From Clostridia bacterium (GTDB taxonomy: Bacteria; Bacillota; Clostridia; Oscillospirales; CAG-272): a stretch of 64,000 bases of DNA. The notes below the pieces were generated by a model, which saw only the letters and a list, made by a program, of their open reading frames with translations, was not told where the DNA came from and ran no database searches. Numbering within the stretch: the stretch's first letter is position 1; each line of letters begins with the position of its first letter. The DNA lies in NCBI GenBank assembly GCA_017453255.1, contig JAFTKN010000010.1:380486-444485 (forward strand), read 5' to 3'. The position numbers and the translations under genes are program-made. Of this stretch, positions 39,045 through 47,409 are shown piece after piece.

Positions 39045-39587
39045 TTAATTATCACCAAAAATCCAATTTTTATCACCCGAAACGAGTGCAAGCGTTCCTT
39101 TATAAACTATTTCTGGACGCTTTCTGAAATTAAAAAGCATCTTTTCAGCTTCCTCAAGAGTATCAACATCAACATTGATTTCCAACACCCTTCTGCCCTT
39201 TTCAACAATTTCACAATGAACAGAGTATTTTCCATCAGGAAGCATTGTTTTTCTACAATCTACCGATGAACCTCTCTTTTCAAAGGATAAATATCTTACC
39301 GCACTACGATAGCTTGACTCCTTAACAGTTGGAGATATTTGACCACTTAACTCAACAGCAATCGTCTTGCCCGATGGAGAAACGATATAAAGCTCCTTTT
39401 CGTCCTCCTCGCCTACGCTTTCAACATGCTTTGCCTCAATAAGCTCAGCAAAACAATCTCCACATTCGAAATAACTGCTTATACCATCGTGACGCAGGAT
39501 TGAACATACATCATCACAGCTTAATGGATACCCAATTCTATCCATTAGATGCAAAATAAAAATTTTAATTTCGTTTTTATCAGTCAT
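39045..39587 (-). CDS. DUF4364 family protein
   Basis: The 180-residue protein has an N-terminal winged-helix-like segment (IKIFILHLMDRIGYPLSCDDVCSIL, FAELIEAKHVES) and a C-terminal beta domain (GKYSVHCEIVEKGRRVLEINVDV). This is the pattern of DUF4364, a clostridial family with a predicted DNA-binding fold and no known function. AGAAGGA precedes the ATG. It is divergent from gpr and upstream of the sigH-like gene on the same strand. Confidence 0.75.
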   Translation of the reverse strand: MTDKNEIKIFILHLMDRIGYPLSCDDVCSILRHDGISSYFECGDCFAELIEAKHVESVGEEDEKELYIVSPSGKTIAVELSGQISPTVKESSYRSAVRYLSFEKRGSSVDCRKTMLPDGKYSVHCEIVEKGRRVLEINVDVDTLEEAEKMLFNFRKRPEIVYKGTLALVSGDKNWIFGDN

Positions 39588-39667
39588 TTTATATTCCTTC
39601 TTTTTACTTTATGCTTTTATCATATCACAAATTAGTTTATTATTCAACATTTTTTTAGAGGTGCAAA

Positions 39668-40531
39668 ATGAACAACTATTTAAAGACAGACATGGCATGT
39701 GAAATACCAAACATTAAAAGCTATTCAACAGCTGATGGTATTTTCACATATACAAAAACGATAAATAACTTTGATATAATTTACACCGAAATAAAAACAA
39801 AGAATGCAGAATTAAAAACAGGCAGAAAAATTGGAAAATATGCAACTCTGTATGTAGGAAACGTGTGGAAATACACAAAAAATGAACAAAACAATATATC
39901 CACTTCTCTAAGAATATTGTTAGATGAATTTTTAAGTATTTTTAAAAAAACGATAAAAGAAGTGACAATTATTGGATTAGGAAACAGAAATATAACATCA
40001 GATTCATTAGGACCAATAGTCATAGACAAGTTGGTTCCAACTCGTCATTTAATCGACACGTACCCCGATATTTTAAAGAATGACACCAATCTTCGCTTGT
40101 CGCTTCTCTCTCCAGGAGTTATCGGTCAAAGTGGCATTTCCTCATTTGAGAAGGTAAGCGTTTTGTTATCCGAAATCAAGCCTGATCTTGTCATAATTAT
40201 CGATTCTCTTTCCTCTATAAGCAAGTCCCGCCTTTGTACCACAATACAAATTACCGATACTGGTATTATGGCAGGCAGTGGTATAAGGAACGAGGGCAAA
40301 GAATTTTCCAAGGATACTCTTGGAATACCAGTTATTTCTTTGGGAGTTCCCACAACCATTTCTTTATCAAGTTTAATATACTCATTTTGTAGTCATCAAA
40401 ATATAAATATTTCAGAATATGAGGACTTCTTTGTTTCACCAAACAACTGTAATGATGCTATTGAACACATATCAAATATAATAGCCAATGCTTTGCAATC
40501 TCTTACAGCTGACATTAAAAAACAATCATAA
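39668..40531 (+). CDS. gpr: Germination protease Gpr, short form
   Basis: The 287-residue A25-family protease degrades small acid-soluble spore proteins at germination. Family motifs: GLGNRNITSDSLGPIVIDKL, SPGVIGQSGISS, VIIIDSLSS and GAGIRNEG-like GSGIRNEGKEFS, LGIPVISLGVPTT. It is about 40-80 residues shorter than B. subtilis Gpr (368), with a reduced N-terminal region. AGAGGTG precedes the ATG. spoIIP follows after 45 bases as in Bacillus, although that gene is itself divergent. Confidence 0.88.
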   Translation: MNNYLKTDMACEIPNIKSYSTADGIFTYTKTINNFDIIYTEIKTKNAELKTGRKIGKYATLYVGNVWKYTKNEQNNISTSLRILLDEFLSIFKKTIKEVTIIGLGNRNITSDSLGPIVIDKLVPTRHLIDTYPDILKNDTNLRLSLLSPGVIGQSGISSFEKVSVLLSEIKPDLVIIIDSLSSISKSRLCTTIQITDTGIMAGSGIRNEGKEFSKDTLGIPVISLGVPTTISLSSLIYSFCSHQNINISEYEDFFVSPNNCNDAIEHISNIIANALQSLTADIKKQS

Positions 40532-40576
40532 TTATCTCGTTTGATTAATACACATTAATAAAAAAGGAGTGTTAAT

Positions 40577-41647
40577 ATGAACGAAAAAGAAATTACTACC
40601 TATGAAAATGAAGACGAATTAGAGCGAAACAACATAAGAATTGAAAGAAGTAAAAGAACAAAACAAAAGCGCAAAGCTAAGCACATAAAGCTATTCTTTG
40701 CTTTGTTTTCCATCTGTTTATTATTATATGGTGGATATAAACTCTATCCTTATTTTCAAAGCATTACGTATACACCAAATGAAAATCAAAAAAATGAGGA
40801 AAATAGCGACACGCCACTGCCTAATTTACCAAATGACAGTAATAACAATAATAATATATCAAACGAAAACAACACCCCATCTAACGAATCAACAATTCCA
40901 GAAGGCAGTTATCCAATAATTGAGGCTACCTCAAGCTATCTTTTCACCAATGAAAGCCAAGTTGAATTTCAAATTGCTGAAGATTTTTCGACCATTAAAG
41001 CAAATGATATTTATTCAAAATACGGACTCGATGCCCCTCTTGTTTTAATAACCCATTTTTCAGCAAGAGAGTCCTATTCAAACGGCAAATATTATTCTAA
41101 GGATGATAATTTTTATAACGATATCCAAAACGTAGGAATGATTGGTGAAAAATTATCTGATGAGCTTAACAAGTTTGGCATTAACGCTATACATTTAAAT
41201 GAGATTTATGCGTCAGGTAGTATTTATAATTCAAGAGGGGAATACGAGAAATCACTCAATGCTACTCTTTCACAATTTCCGAGCATCTGTTATGTAATCA
41301 ATGTTTCAAGAGACTTATCTATAAATAAAGATATGAGTATGATAAGAGGAGTAATTGAACATAATGAACAAAAGCTTGCACAAATTTCATTCGTCTCAGG
41401 CTCAAGCTTTGATACATTTAGTGAAAATCAATTAAAAAATGCTTGCTTTTCTTCATCATTATCAAGCTTCATAAACAGCTCAATTGACTCATTTGTCAAG
41501 CAAAGCACTATTTCAAATTTTTCTTTAGCGCAAGACTATTCTCCGTTTTGCATTGAAATAGAATTCGGCTCTTATGCTAATTCCTTTGATGAAGCATCAA
41601 ATAGCGCTACATATTTTGCAGATTTGTTTTCAAAATATTTATCATAA
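40577..41647 (+). CDS. spoIIP: SpoIIP-like stage II sporulation protein with altered active-site residues
   Basis: The 356-residue protein has an N-terminal cytoplasmic Lys/Arg segment, one transmembrane helix (36-55), a low-complexity Asn/Ser linker (67-110) and a C-terminal domain with the SpoIIP pattern VLITHFSARESYS (H160, E165), NVGMIGEKLSDEL and YCEKSL-like YEKSLNATL. SpoIIP is a peptidoglycan amidase/endopeptidase of engulfment. The usual HTH pair is H160-F-S162 here, and the D-x-H-R-D motif reads INVSRD, so two expected histidines are serine. Location after gpr supports orthology. Function may be altered. Confidence 0.72.
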   Translation: MNEKEITTYENEDELERNNIRIERSKRTKQKRKAKHIKLFFALFSICLLLYGGYKLYPYFQSITYTPNENQKNEENSDTPLPNLPNDSNNNNNISNENNTPSNESTIPEGSYPIIEATSSYLFTNESQVEFQIAEDFSTIKANDIYSKYGLDAPLVLITHFSARESYSNGKYYSKDDNFYNDIQNVGMIGEKLSDELNKFGINAIHLNEIYASGSIYNSRGEYEKSLNATLSQFPSICYVINVSRDLSINKDMSMIRGVIEHNEQKLAQISFVSGSSFDTFSENQLKNACFSSSLSSFINSSIDSFVKQSTISNFSLAQDYSPFCIEIEFGSYANSFDEASNSATYFADLFSKYLS

Positions 41648-41649
41648 AA

Positions 41650-41708
41650 AAATGCTTTCCATTGAAGTGAACAGCTTTAGTTCACTTCACAGTGGAAAGC
41701 AATTTTTA
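41650..41708. terminator. Nested bidirectional terminator
   Basis: An outer stem TGCTTTCCA/TGGAAAGCA encloses an inner stem AAGTGAAC/GTTCACTT, with A7 on the left and T5 on the right. It is shared by spoIIP and the convergent mecA gene. Confidence 0.8.
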
Positions 41709-42281
41709 CTTCAGCATAGCAAAAAGCTTAACAGCATTTTTGTTGGCTAAGCATTTACAATGTTCTTTTAAATATGCGATATTGCTATTTTTTATATATC
41801 GCGCAAATTCACTTATAAAGCAATATTTTTCTTCTTTTGTTGATACATCATCCAAAATTATGTAATAGCCTTCTCTTATATCGTCGTAATATACTGCACT
41901 TTTCCCCTTATAGCTTACGCTTTCAAGTCCAAATGCTACAGTAATTAAATCCTCAAGGCAGTCAAGAGCAAAAATATTTGTTATAGATCTTGGAGGCTTT
42001 TTTGTTGATTCCTTAGGCGTTAAATCCTTATACATTGATTCCTCCGCATAGCTTAAAAATATTTCGCAACCACCATTTTTAGATGAAAAAATTTCTGCAA
42101 CAACCTTTTGTCCAGCGTATTTATATCCTATTTCTCTTTTTGCTCTTAAAAGTAGTTTTTCAAAGGTTCTTTTTACTTCCTCTCCTTCGAGTGTTGCACC
42201 TTCAATAAGATCATATCCCTTCGCCTCCTTGGCATTCATCGTTATTTTCAATGAATTGTTTCCTATTTTCATAAATTCCAT
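41706..42281 (-). CDS. mecA: MecA-like ClpC adaptor protein
   Basis: The 191-residue protein fits the MecA pattern: N-terminal MEFMKIGNNSLKITMNAKEA, a middle FSSKNGGCEIFLSY segment and the C-terminal FGLESVSYKGKSAVYY with FARYI. MecA delivers substrates such as ComK-type proteins to ClpCP. A seven-codon longer reading begins in the ribosome binding site; AGAGGAGG eight bases before this ATG decides it. The family is loosely conserved in clostridia and the targets are unknown. Confidence 0.75.
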   Translation of the reverse strand: MEFMKIGNNSLKITMNAKEAKGYDLIEGATLEGEEVKRTFEKLLLRAKREIGYKYAGQKVVAEIFSSKNGGCEIFLSYAEESMYKDLTPKESTKKPPRSITNIFALDCLEDLITVAFGLESVSYKGKSAVYYDDIREGYYIILDDVSTKEEKYCFISEFARYIKNSNIAYLKEHCKCLANKNAVKLFAMLK

Positions 42282-42300
42282 ATTCTTATCCTCCTCTACC

Positions 42301-42330
42301 ATTATATAAATTTCAAGTCAATTTGTGCAA
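42301..42330 (-). promoter_or_regulatory. Promoter of mecA
   Basis: Read on the minus strand, TTGCAC and TATAAT are separated by 18 bases. The predicted start of transcription lies only about 12 bases from the ATG, so the 5' leader would contain little more than the ribosome binding site. Confidence 0.55.
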
Positions 42331-42461
42331 GACTTAATATTTTCTTATAATGGTTAATTTTATGAATAAATACGTGTTTTATAGCTTTTAATAGCATTTA
42401 TGTCATTTTTTGTTATCTTTGGAATAGAATTTAATATACAGATTTTAAAAAGGAGTTTAAA

Positions 42462-43739
42462 ATGAAGAAATTCTTTGCTTTTTGTTTTATTTTTATCTTT
42501 TCCCTTACAATTACTGTTTTGGCAGACAACAAAATTTCTCCTGCAATAGACGTTATCGCCTGTGAAAACTCAATGATTAAAGCAGGTATTTTTACAAACG
42601 GAGAAATATGCTTTGATGTAGACGACTTTGATTTGCCTCTTGGTACTAACGTTCAATACATAAAAATAGTTTCGCTTCCAGATAAATCACAAGGCAGATT
42701 GATGCTTGACAATCTATATATACTTGAAAATCAAGTTATTTATCGTGATGATTTTTCTTTACTTCGTTTTGTTAGCATCACTGAAGAATGTAAGGATGTT
42801 TTTTTCTCATTTTCACCCAACGGAAATAATTATACCATTGAATGTGCACTAAAATCACTTAAAAATGTAAACTTGACTCCTACTGCATCGAATGGTGAAA
42901 GTATTTTTGCATGGACATTAAAGAACACCTCTCTTTTCGGTTCATTAAATGGATATGACCCAGAGGGTGATGAATTAAAATATGAAATCGTTTCATATCC
43001 ATCAAAGGGTATCTTATTTTTAGAAAACGATAATTCTGGCGACTATAAATTCACACCATATATTGATGCCTGTGATTATGACAGCTTTACTTATCGAGTA
43101 AGGGATTCTTATGGGAATTATTCAAACGAGTGTACTGTTACTTTAAAAATTGAAGGTAATAATAGCGTTTTGGTATTCAAGGATTTAGATGACGAAAGAT
43201 ATATTAATGCAGTTACTACAATGTATGATTTTGATTTAATGAATGTGATAAAAAATGAAGATGGTACTATTTCCTTTAATCCTAACGAGGACATAACAAT
43301 GGAGGAGTTTGTTGTTCTTGTTATGAAAGCAATGGGTGCAAAAAATGTTCCAAAGCTGGAAAAAACAAGATTTGCTGACGATGAGCTCATTTCAAAGGAA
43401 TATAAGGGATATATCGAAAGTGCATTTTCACTTGGCATCATCGAGGGCACAATTGAAAATGATGGTGTGCATTTTAATCCTAAGAGCAAGGTAACTACTG
43501 CTGATGCAGCTGTCATAATTAATAAAATTATTGGAATTAAAAAAGAAACATATTTAACTGTTTTTAAGGATAATGACGAAATTCCAGAGCATGCAAAAAA
43601 TGCTATTTCTGCACTTACTGAAATAGGTATTTTTTCAAAAACCGATGGTAAAATTTCTCCAAACAAACCTCTTACAAGAGCGCAAACTGCAAAAATTCTA
43701 ATGTCCTTGCTCGAATTCAGAGGAAAAATCGGCAAATAA
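42462..43739 (+). CDS. Secreted SLH-domain cell-surface protein
   Basis: The 425-residue protein has an N-terminal signal peptide (KKFFAFCFIFIFSLTITVLA, cleavage near residue 21). A beta-sandwich segment resembling cadherin/VCBS-type repeats follows (residues 165-250, GYDPEGDELKYEIVSYPSKG, DYDSFTYRVRDSYGN). Then come three S-layer homology repeats at about 255-310, 315-370 and 370-425 (FNPNEDITMEEFVVLVMKAMG, FNPKSKVTTADAAVIINKIIG, ISPNKPLTRAQTAKILMSLL). SLH triplets bind secondary cell-wall polymers. Excreted and wall-attached; target ligand unknown. AAGGAG precedes the ATG. Confidence 0.87.
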   Translation: MKKFFAFCFIFIFSLTITVLADNKISPAIDVIACENSMIKAGIFTNGEICFDVDDFDLPLGTNVQYIKIVSLPDKSQGRLMLDNLYILENQVIYRDDFSLLRFVSITEECKDVFFSFSPNGNNYTIECALKSLKNVNLTPTASNGESIFAWTLKNTSLFGSLNGYDPEGDELKYEIVSYPSKGILFLENDNSGDYKFTPYIDACDYDSFTYRVRDSYGNYSNECTVTLKIEGNNSVLVFKDLDDERYINAVTTMYDFDLMNVIKNEDGTISFNPNEDITMEEFVVLVMKAMGAKNVPKLEKTRFADDELISKEYKGYIESAFSLGIIEGTIENDGVHFNPKSKVTTADAAVIINKIIGIKKETYLTVFKDNDEIPEHAKNAISALTEIGIFSKTDGKISPNKPLTRAQTAKILMSLLEFRGKIGK

Positions 43740-43751
43740 GAACTTTAGTTT

Positions 43752-43788
43752 AAAAAAGCATAGGCTTGATTAAGCCTATGCTTTTTAT
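43752..43788. terminator. Bidirectional terminator between the SLH gene and rqcH
   Basis: The stem AAAAGCATAGGCTT/AAGCCTATGCTTTT has A- and T-runs on both flanks. Confidence 0.9.
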
Positions 43789-45536
43789 TGTTTCACTTGC
43801 ATTTTTTTAATTTTTTCTTCATTTGGAGATACATACGCAGTCCAATTTACGTGGTATATTACATATCCTGGCTTTGAGCCAGCAGGCTTTTTTACATGCT
43901 TTGCGTTAGTATAATCAACAGCAATATTATTTCCCTCTGCCTTTGAATAAAATGCAGCAATTTCAGCAGCCTCTGTAAAATCAATTTCCGATGGTTCTTC
44001 TTTTGTGCACTGCATTAACACGTGAGAGCCAGCCATATTTTTTACGTGAAACCACCAGTCAGTCTTTTCAGCAAGCTTTGTAGTTATATAATCATTCTGC
44101 ACATTGTTTTTTCCACAAAGAACTGTATATCCACCACTTGTAATAAATTTAAGTGGCTTTGGCACTTGCCCCTTTTGAATATTATAATTTTTCATTTTAG
44201 AGGCATATCCACTATGATAAAGCTCATCTCTTATTTGATTCAAGTCGCTTTCCAACTCTGCTCTTGTAAGTGAGTCAAGAACAGATGCGATATAGTCAAG
44301 CTCTCTTTTTGAAAGCTCTATTTGTTTAGCAAGCTCTATCTTGGCTTTTTTAAGCTTAGAGTATTTTTTATAATAACGTTGAGCATTTTGTGACGGAGAA
44401 AATTTAATATCAAGTGGTATTCTTATTGTTTTCATTTCGTCATCATAATAATTTATAACCTCTACGTATGGCACACCTGATTTAATCATATATAAATTTG
44501 CAGTAATTAAATCAGCCATTATACGATATTTATCCATGCTCTCGCATTCAAATAGCTCTTCGCTTTGTAAGGCTATCTTTTTATTTATACGATTTTCCGC
44601 ATTTACAAGTAGCCTAAAAATGTCACTTGATTTCTGTTTTATTCTTTCGTTATTGCTCTTTTTTGAAAAATATTTATCAATAAGCTCACCAAAGCTTTCA
44701 AGCAAAACACTTTCGTACATTTTTCCAAAAAAGTTGAGAGGAGTGTACGAAAATTCAACTGGCTCTCCGTTTTCATTTAAAACAAGATATGGACGAGCTA
44801 TATTTAGCTTAATGCTGTTTATAATTTCAAAAAAAGCTTGACAGAGTGTCTGTTTTTCTACATTTTCCAGTATTCCATCAGCATCTTTACAGCACTTGTA
44901 TGCTATTTGCCTTGCAGTAGAAATTGCAATTCCTGTAAAGTTAGATGTAATAAATTTCGCAATAGACATAGAATATGGTGTTCTATCATACGCAAGCAAA
45001 AACTGACTTTCGGTTAGTGTATCAGTATCAAGCTTATCCTGCTTGGGTGGTAGCTCATATTTCATTCCAACCAAAAGCTGTCTTTCCTTACTTGTTGTAA
45101 AATCAACAGTTTTAAGCAGAGCTAATATTTTTTTGTTATTGTCTGTCAGAATTATATTTGAATACTTGCCCATGATTTCACAAATTAAAAACTTGCTTGA
45201 CTTAAAACCCATTTCATCATAAGCCTCAAATTCAAGTGAGCACACTCTTTCAAAGCCATAAACCCTTGCATTTAAGAGCTTTCCACCGCCTAAGTGCTTT
45301 CTTAAAAGCATACAAAGCATTGGTGCTTTTTGTGGATTTTCTGATACAATCTTTGTTATGTTAATCCTTGGATAATTAGCTCCTGCATTTATAAGAATCC
45401 TTGCCTTCTCCTTAGCAGAATGAAGAAGAATGACAATTTCGTCATTTGATGGCTGATATATCTTTTCTATTCTGGATTCTTTTAAATTGTTAATTTCATT
45501 CACACTACATCTTAACATTCCTGCATCAAAAGCCAT
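43785..45536 (-). CDS. rqcH: RqcH (NFACT family) ribosome quality-control factor
   Basis: The 583-residue protein has an NFACT-N domain (MAFDAGMLRCSVNEI, RINITK, PMLCMLLRKHLGG), a helical coiled-coil middle (about residues 290-440, KYSKLKKAKIELAKQIELSKRELDYI) and an NFACT-R domain with DWWFHVKNMAGSHVLMQ and KHVKKPAGSKPGYVIY. RqcH binds peptidyl-tRNA on 50S subunits and adds C-terminal alanine tails; older annotations call it a fibronectin-binding protein. An upstream 20-codon extension is dropped because AAAGGAGG precedes this ATG. The strong promoter is 37 bases upstream. Confidence 0.93.
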   Translation of the reverse strand: MAFDAGMLRCSVNEINNLKESRIEKIYQPSNDEIVILLHSAKEKARILINAGANYPRINITKIVSENPQKAPMLCMLLRKHLGGGKLLNARVYGFERVCSLEFEAYDEMGFKSSKFLICEIMGKYSNIILTDNNKKILALLKTVDFTTSKERQLLVGMKYELPPKQDKLDTDTLTESQFLLAYDRTPYSMSIAKFITSNFTGIAISTARQIAYKCCKDADGILENVEKQTLCQAFFEIINSIKLNIARPYLVLNENGEPVEFSYTPLNFFGKMYESVLLESFGELIDKYFSKKSNNERIKQKSSDIFRLLVNAENRINKKIALQSEELFECESMDKYRIMADLITANLYMIKSGVPYVEVINYYDDEMKTIRIPLDIKFSPSQNAQRYYKKYSKLKKAKIELAKQIELSKRELDYIASVLDSLTRAELESDLNQIRDELYHSGYASKMKNYNIQKGQVPKPLKFITSGGYTVLCGKNNVQNDYITTKLAEKTDWWFHVKNMAGSHVLMQCTKEEPSEIDFTEAAEIAAFYSKAEGNNIAVDYTNAKHVKKPAGSKPGYVIYHVNWTAYVSPNEEKIKKMQVKQ

Positions 45537-45567
45537 AATCATTCCTCCTTTGCTTTTCCTATCGTTT

Positions 45568-45596
45568 ATTGTACTACATTCTGCATTATAAGTCAA
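45568..45596 (-). promoter_or_regulatory. Promoter of rqcH
   Basis: TTGACT and TACAAT are separated by 17 bases on the minus strand. Confidence 0.65.
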
Positions 45597-45700
45597 ATAT
45601 TTTTTATATTATTTTATCTTCAATTCGTAAAGTAACTTTTAAATAACATATCAAGTAGTTATTGACAGATAAATTCAGAATATAAATTTCTAAAATACAA

Positions 45701-45725
45701 AAGAGAGTGTTTGTGGCACTCTCTT
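45701..45725 (+). other. Stem-loop before a small gene
   Basis: A perfect 9-bp stem AAGAGAGTG/CACTCTCTT with loop TTTGTGG sits 25 bases before the start of the next small gene. The same stem sequence, with a different loop, recurs at 46142-46166 beside another small gene. There is no strong T-run. Confidence 0.6.
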
Positions 45726-45750
45726 GGAAACATAAGGTGGTGAAAAAAAG

Positions 45751-45933
45751 ATGAAAGTTCTACTTGAATTTTTAAACGAAGATGAATGGTTGCAACACGC
45801 ATCCAAACTAATGAAAGAACGAGGAACAAAAAGCGATGAGGAAATATTAAAAGAAATCGTTAAATTCGATTATAAATTTAGCCTTATCCCAGACGAATCC
45901 CAAGTTTCTTTAACTGAACCTCAAAGTTCTTAA
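45751..45933 (+). CDS. Small protein of unknown function (60 residues)
   Basis: The 60-residue acidic protein begins MKVLLEFLNEDEWLQHASKL with a predicted helix to residue 42 and no membrane segment. Not recognised. GGTGGTG precedes the ATG by eight bases and a stem-loop lies just upstream, which supports a real gene. The last 50 bases overlap, on the opposite strand, the end of the 75-residue zinc-ribbon gene. The upstream promoter is poor (TTGACA without a clear -10). Confidence 0.5.
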   Translation: MKVLLEFLNEDEWLQHASKLMKERGTKSDEEILKEIVKFDYKFSLIPDESQVSLTEPQSS

Positions 45934-46111
45934 TAAATTCCGATGTGTCTATTTTGGTGGTATTATTACAAAATTCGCACTTAAACTCAAAGGAGTTTCC
46001 TTTAAATACATCTTTGCTCTTGAATGTATGTTCTTTTTTACAATGTGGATTTCCACAAGGAAAAGAAATCTTAGGATTTTGTTGACAAAATACTTCAACA
46101 TATTTGTTCAT
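45884..46111 (-). CDS. Small zinc-ribbon-like protein
   Basis: The 75-residue protein has CGNPHCKKEH (residues 19-28) and CEFCNN (45-50), a CxxxxC/CxxC arrangement typical of a zinc ribbon. The C-terminus is helical (SEFIKNFEVQLKKLGIRLG). Function unknown. AAGAGG precedes the ATG. It lies 30 bases downstream of a stem-loop that ends the 21-residue peptide gene. Since that stem has a short T-run, the two genes may be one transcript. It is overlapped convergently by the 60-residue gene. Confidence 0.55.
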   Translation of the reverse strand: MNKYVEVFCQQNPKISFPCGNPHCKKEHTFKSKDVFKGNSFEFKCEFCNNTTKIDTSEFIKNFEVQLKKLGIRLG

Positions 46112-46141
46112 AATAATTTACCTCTTATGTATTTTTCACAA

Positions 46142-46166
46142 AAGAGAGTGCTTGGGGCACTCTCTT
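46142..46166 (-). terminator. Stem-loop after the 21-residue peptide gene, weak terminator or attenuator
   Basis: The 10-bp perfect stem AAGAGAGTGC/GCACTCTCTT with a 5-base loop is followed on the minus strand by only TTTTGTG. It could partly stop transcription or protect the upstream mRNA. The stem sequence is nearly the same as at 45701-45725. Confidence 0.5.
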
Positions 46167-46180
46167 AGGGTCGCATAATA

Positions 46181-46246
46181 TTAGTGGCGACGGATACGGA
46201 TTTTAACCGTACCTTTGACTTTGATTCGAATTCTTCTCTTAGCCAT
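46181..46246 (-). CDS. 21-residue strongly cationic peptide, alternating basic and aliphatic
   Basis: This ORF is too short for standard callers but is well equipped: a consensus promoter, AAGGAGGTG six bases before the ATG and a stem-loop 14 bases after TAA. The peptide starts MAKRRIRIKVKG and ends TVKIRIRRH. Basic residues alternate with Ile/Val on both sides of a central Gly-Thr, which would give an amphipathic beta-hairpin with net charge about +11. No family is recognised. It could be an antimicrobial-like or nucleic-acid-binding peptide, or a leader peptide. Function is open. Confidence 0.55.
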   Translation of the reverse strand: MAKRRIRIKVKGTVKIRIRRH

Positions 46247-46323
46247 TCGGCTCACCTCCTTGATGTAAGATAATACATTCAAGTAATAGACATTAAAGGC
46301 GAGATAATATTATGGCAAGCGAC

Positions 46324-46352
46324 ATTATAACATATTTTGAATTTTCTGTCAA
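46324..46352 (-). promoter_or_regulatory. Strong promoter of the 21-residue peptide gene
   Basis: Perfect TTGACA and TATAAT are separated by 17 bases on the minus strand, with a leader of about 70 bases before the ATG. Confidence 0.85.
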
Positions 46353-46404
46353 TAGTGACTTTAATTGCAATATATTTTCAAATTGTTATGATTTTTAAAT
46401 TTAA

Positions 46405-46932
46405 TTAATTTGGCATTTCAGCATCCATATTCCAATAGATTTCAATTCTATCGGTTTCTTGTTCATGATTTGCTCTTACCGATGTGTAAAAGACAACAAC
46501 AGTTGGCACAGTATCGTCTTCCCAATAATAATTTTTTGATGTGTATTGACCAATTATGTCATATTCCATTACTGCATCTGCTCCAAAAAAATCATTTAAT
46601 TTATAAACAAAATCTTGTTTCTCTTCAAATGTGAAGAAATCATGCGATTTCCAACAGACAGTATCGACAACACCATATTTATCTTTTTCGAAAGATATAG
46701 AGCCAGTCAAGCCTAAAAACTCAACATTATTTCTGTTTTTGTATAACTCACTAGGCAATAGAATTTTACCTGTTTCCTCATCTGGGCGACAAGGGATTAT
46801 TTCAAGGTATGGAGCAATATTGTTCCTCGATTCATCTATCATCGCTTGGTTCGAGTTACAACTTATAAAAATAAGCATAACAGTGCTTATTAAAGTCGCA
46901 AATAGTATTAATGTCAGAATACGATGTTTCAT
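46405..46932 (-). CDS. Lipoprotein of unknown function
   Basis: The 175-residue protein has a lipoprotein signal (KHR, hydrophobic core, FISC lipobox with C25). The mature part is acidic with aromatic strands (YLEIIPCRPDEETGK, GSISFEKDKYGVVDTVCWKS, VVVFYTSVRA). Not recognised. Expected on the outer face of the membrane. AGAAGGA precedes the ATG. It lies just downstream of the 134-residue zinc-ribbon gene (21-base gap) in the same direction, so the two probably form a unit behind the structured leader RNA. Confidence 0.65.
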   Translation of the reverse strand: MKHRILTLILFATLISTVMLIFISCNSNQAMIDESRNNIAPYLEIIPCRPDEETGKILLPSELYKNRNNVEFLGLTGSISFEKDKYGVVDTVCWKSHDFFTFEEKQDFVYKLNDFFGADAVMEYDIIGQYTSKNYYWEDDTVPTVVVFYTSVRANHEQETDRIEIYWNMDAEMPN

Positions 46933-46953
46933 ATAGTATTTCCTTCTAAAAAA

Positions 46954-47358
46954 TTATAGACCTGAATCAATTACATCTATTTCGGATAGTTTAAATGTAG
47001 CTTTCCAATGGAAGCCATAATCTTGAATTAATTCATATTTTTTACGAGGGGAGACGGTTCCCTTGACAGGATTACCCCAAGTGCCTAAATTAATTGTAAT
47101 ATTCGAAGGTTTATCAATGGTAAAACTTGCTGTTTGACCGTGCTTTCCACACCAAAGAATTCGACCATTTAGACTAATGTAGGCATCTTTAGATGACAAT
47201 AAGCCAACTAATCCTCCAGAAATTTGTTCTGTTCTAGGCAACTTGATTTTTACAAGACCACCTGTAGACATTTCGGCTATCGGACAACCACAATTAGGAC
47301 ATGCAGTTGCTTTGTTAGAGACATCTCTACCACATTCTAAACATTTAATTAAAGCCAT
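46954..47358 (-). CDS. Zinc-ribbon domain protein
   Basis: The 134-residue protein has an N-terminal zinc ribbon CLECGRDVSNKATACPNCGCPI and a C-terminal beta-rich domain (residues 35-134). The latter contains ISLNGRILWCGKHGQTASFTID and INLGTWGNPVKGTVSPRKKY and may be a carbohydrate- or PEGA-like module. Function unknown. A longer ORF begins with a GTG inside the terminator stem; GGAAGGA before this ATG fixes the start. The gene is behind a structured leader RNA with its own terminator, suggesting attenuation. Confidence 0.65.
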   Translation of the reverse strand: MALIKCLECGRDVSNKATACPNCGCPIAEMSTGGLVKIKLPRTEQISGGLVGLLSSKDAYISLNGRILWCGKHGQTASFTIDKPSNITINLGTWGNPVKGTVSPRKKYELIQDYGFHWKATFKLSEIDVIDSGL

Positions 47359-47374
47359 AAAAGTGTTTCCTTCC

Positions 47375-47409
47375 AAAAATAAAAAAGTGTGTCCCAATAA
47401 GAGACACAC
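47375..47409 (-). terminator. Terminator between the leader RNA and the zinc-ribbon gene
   Basis: The stem GTGTGTCTC/GGGACACAC with loop TTATT (minus strand, 47387-47409) is followed by TTTTTTATTTTT. It is located before the zinc-ribbon start codon, so the downstream gene can be expressed only by read-through or antitermination. Confidence 0.75.

Noticed and set aside
42310..42350. Plus-strand promoter TTGTGC-N17-TATAAT upstream of the SLH gene
   Set aside because: The -35 match is poor and it lies over 100 bases from the start codon, overlapping the mecA promoter.
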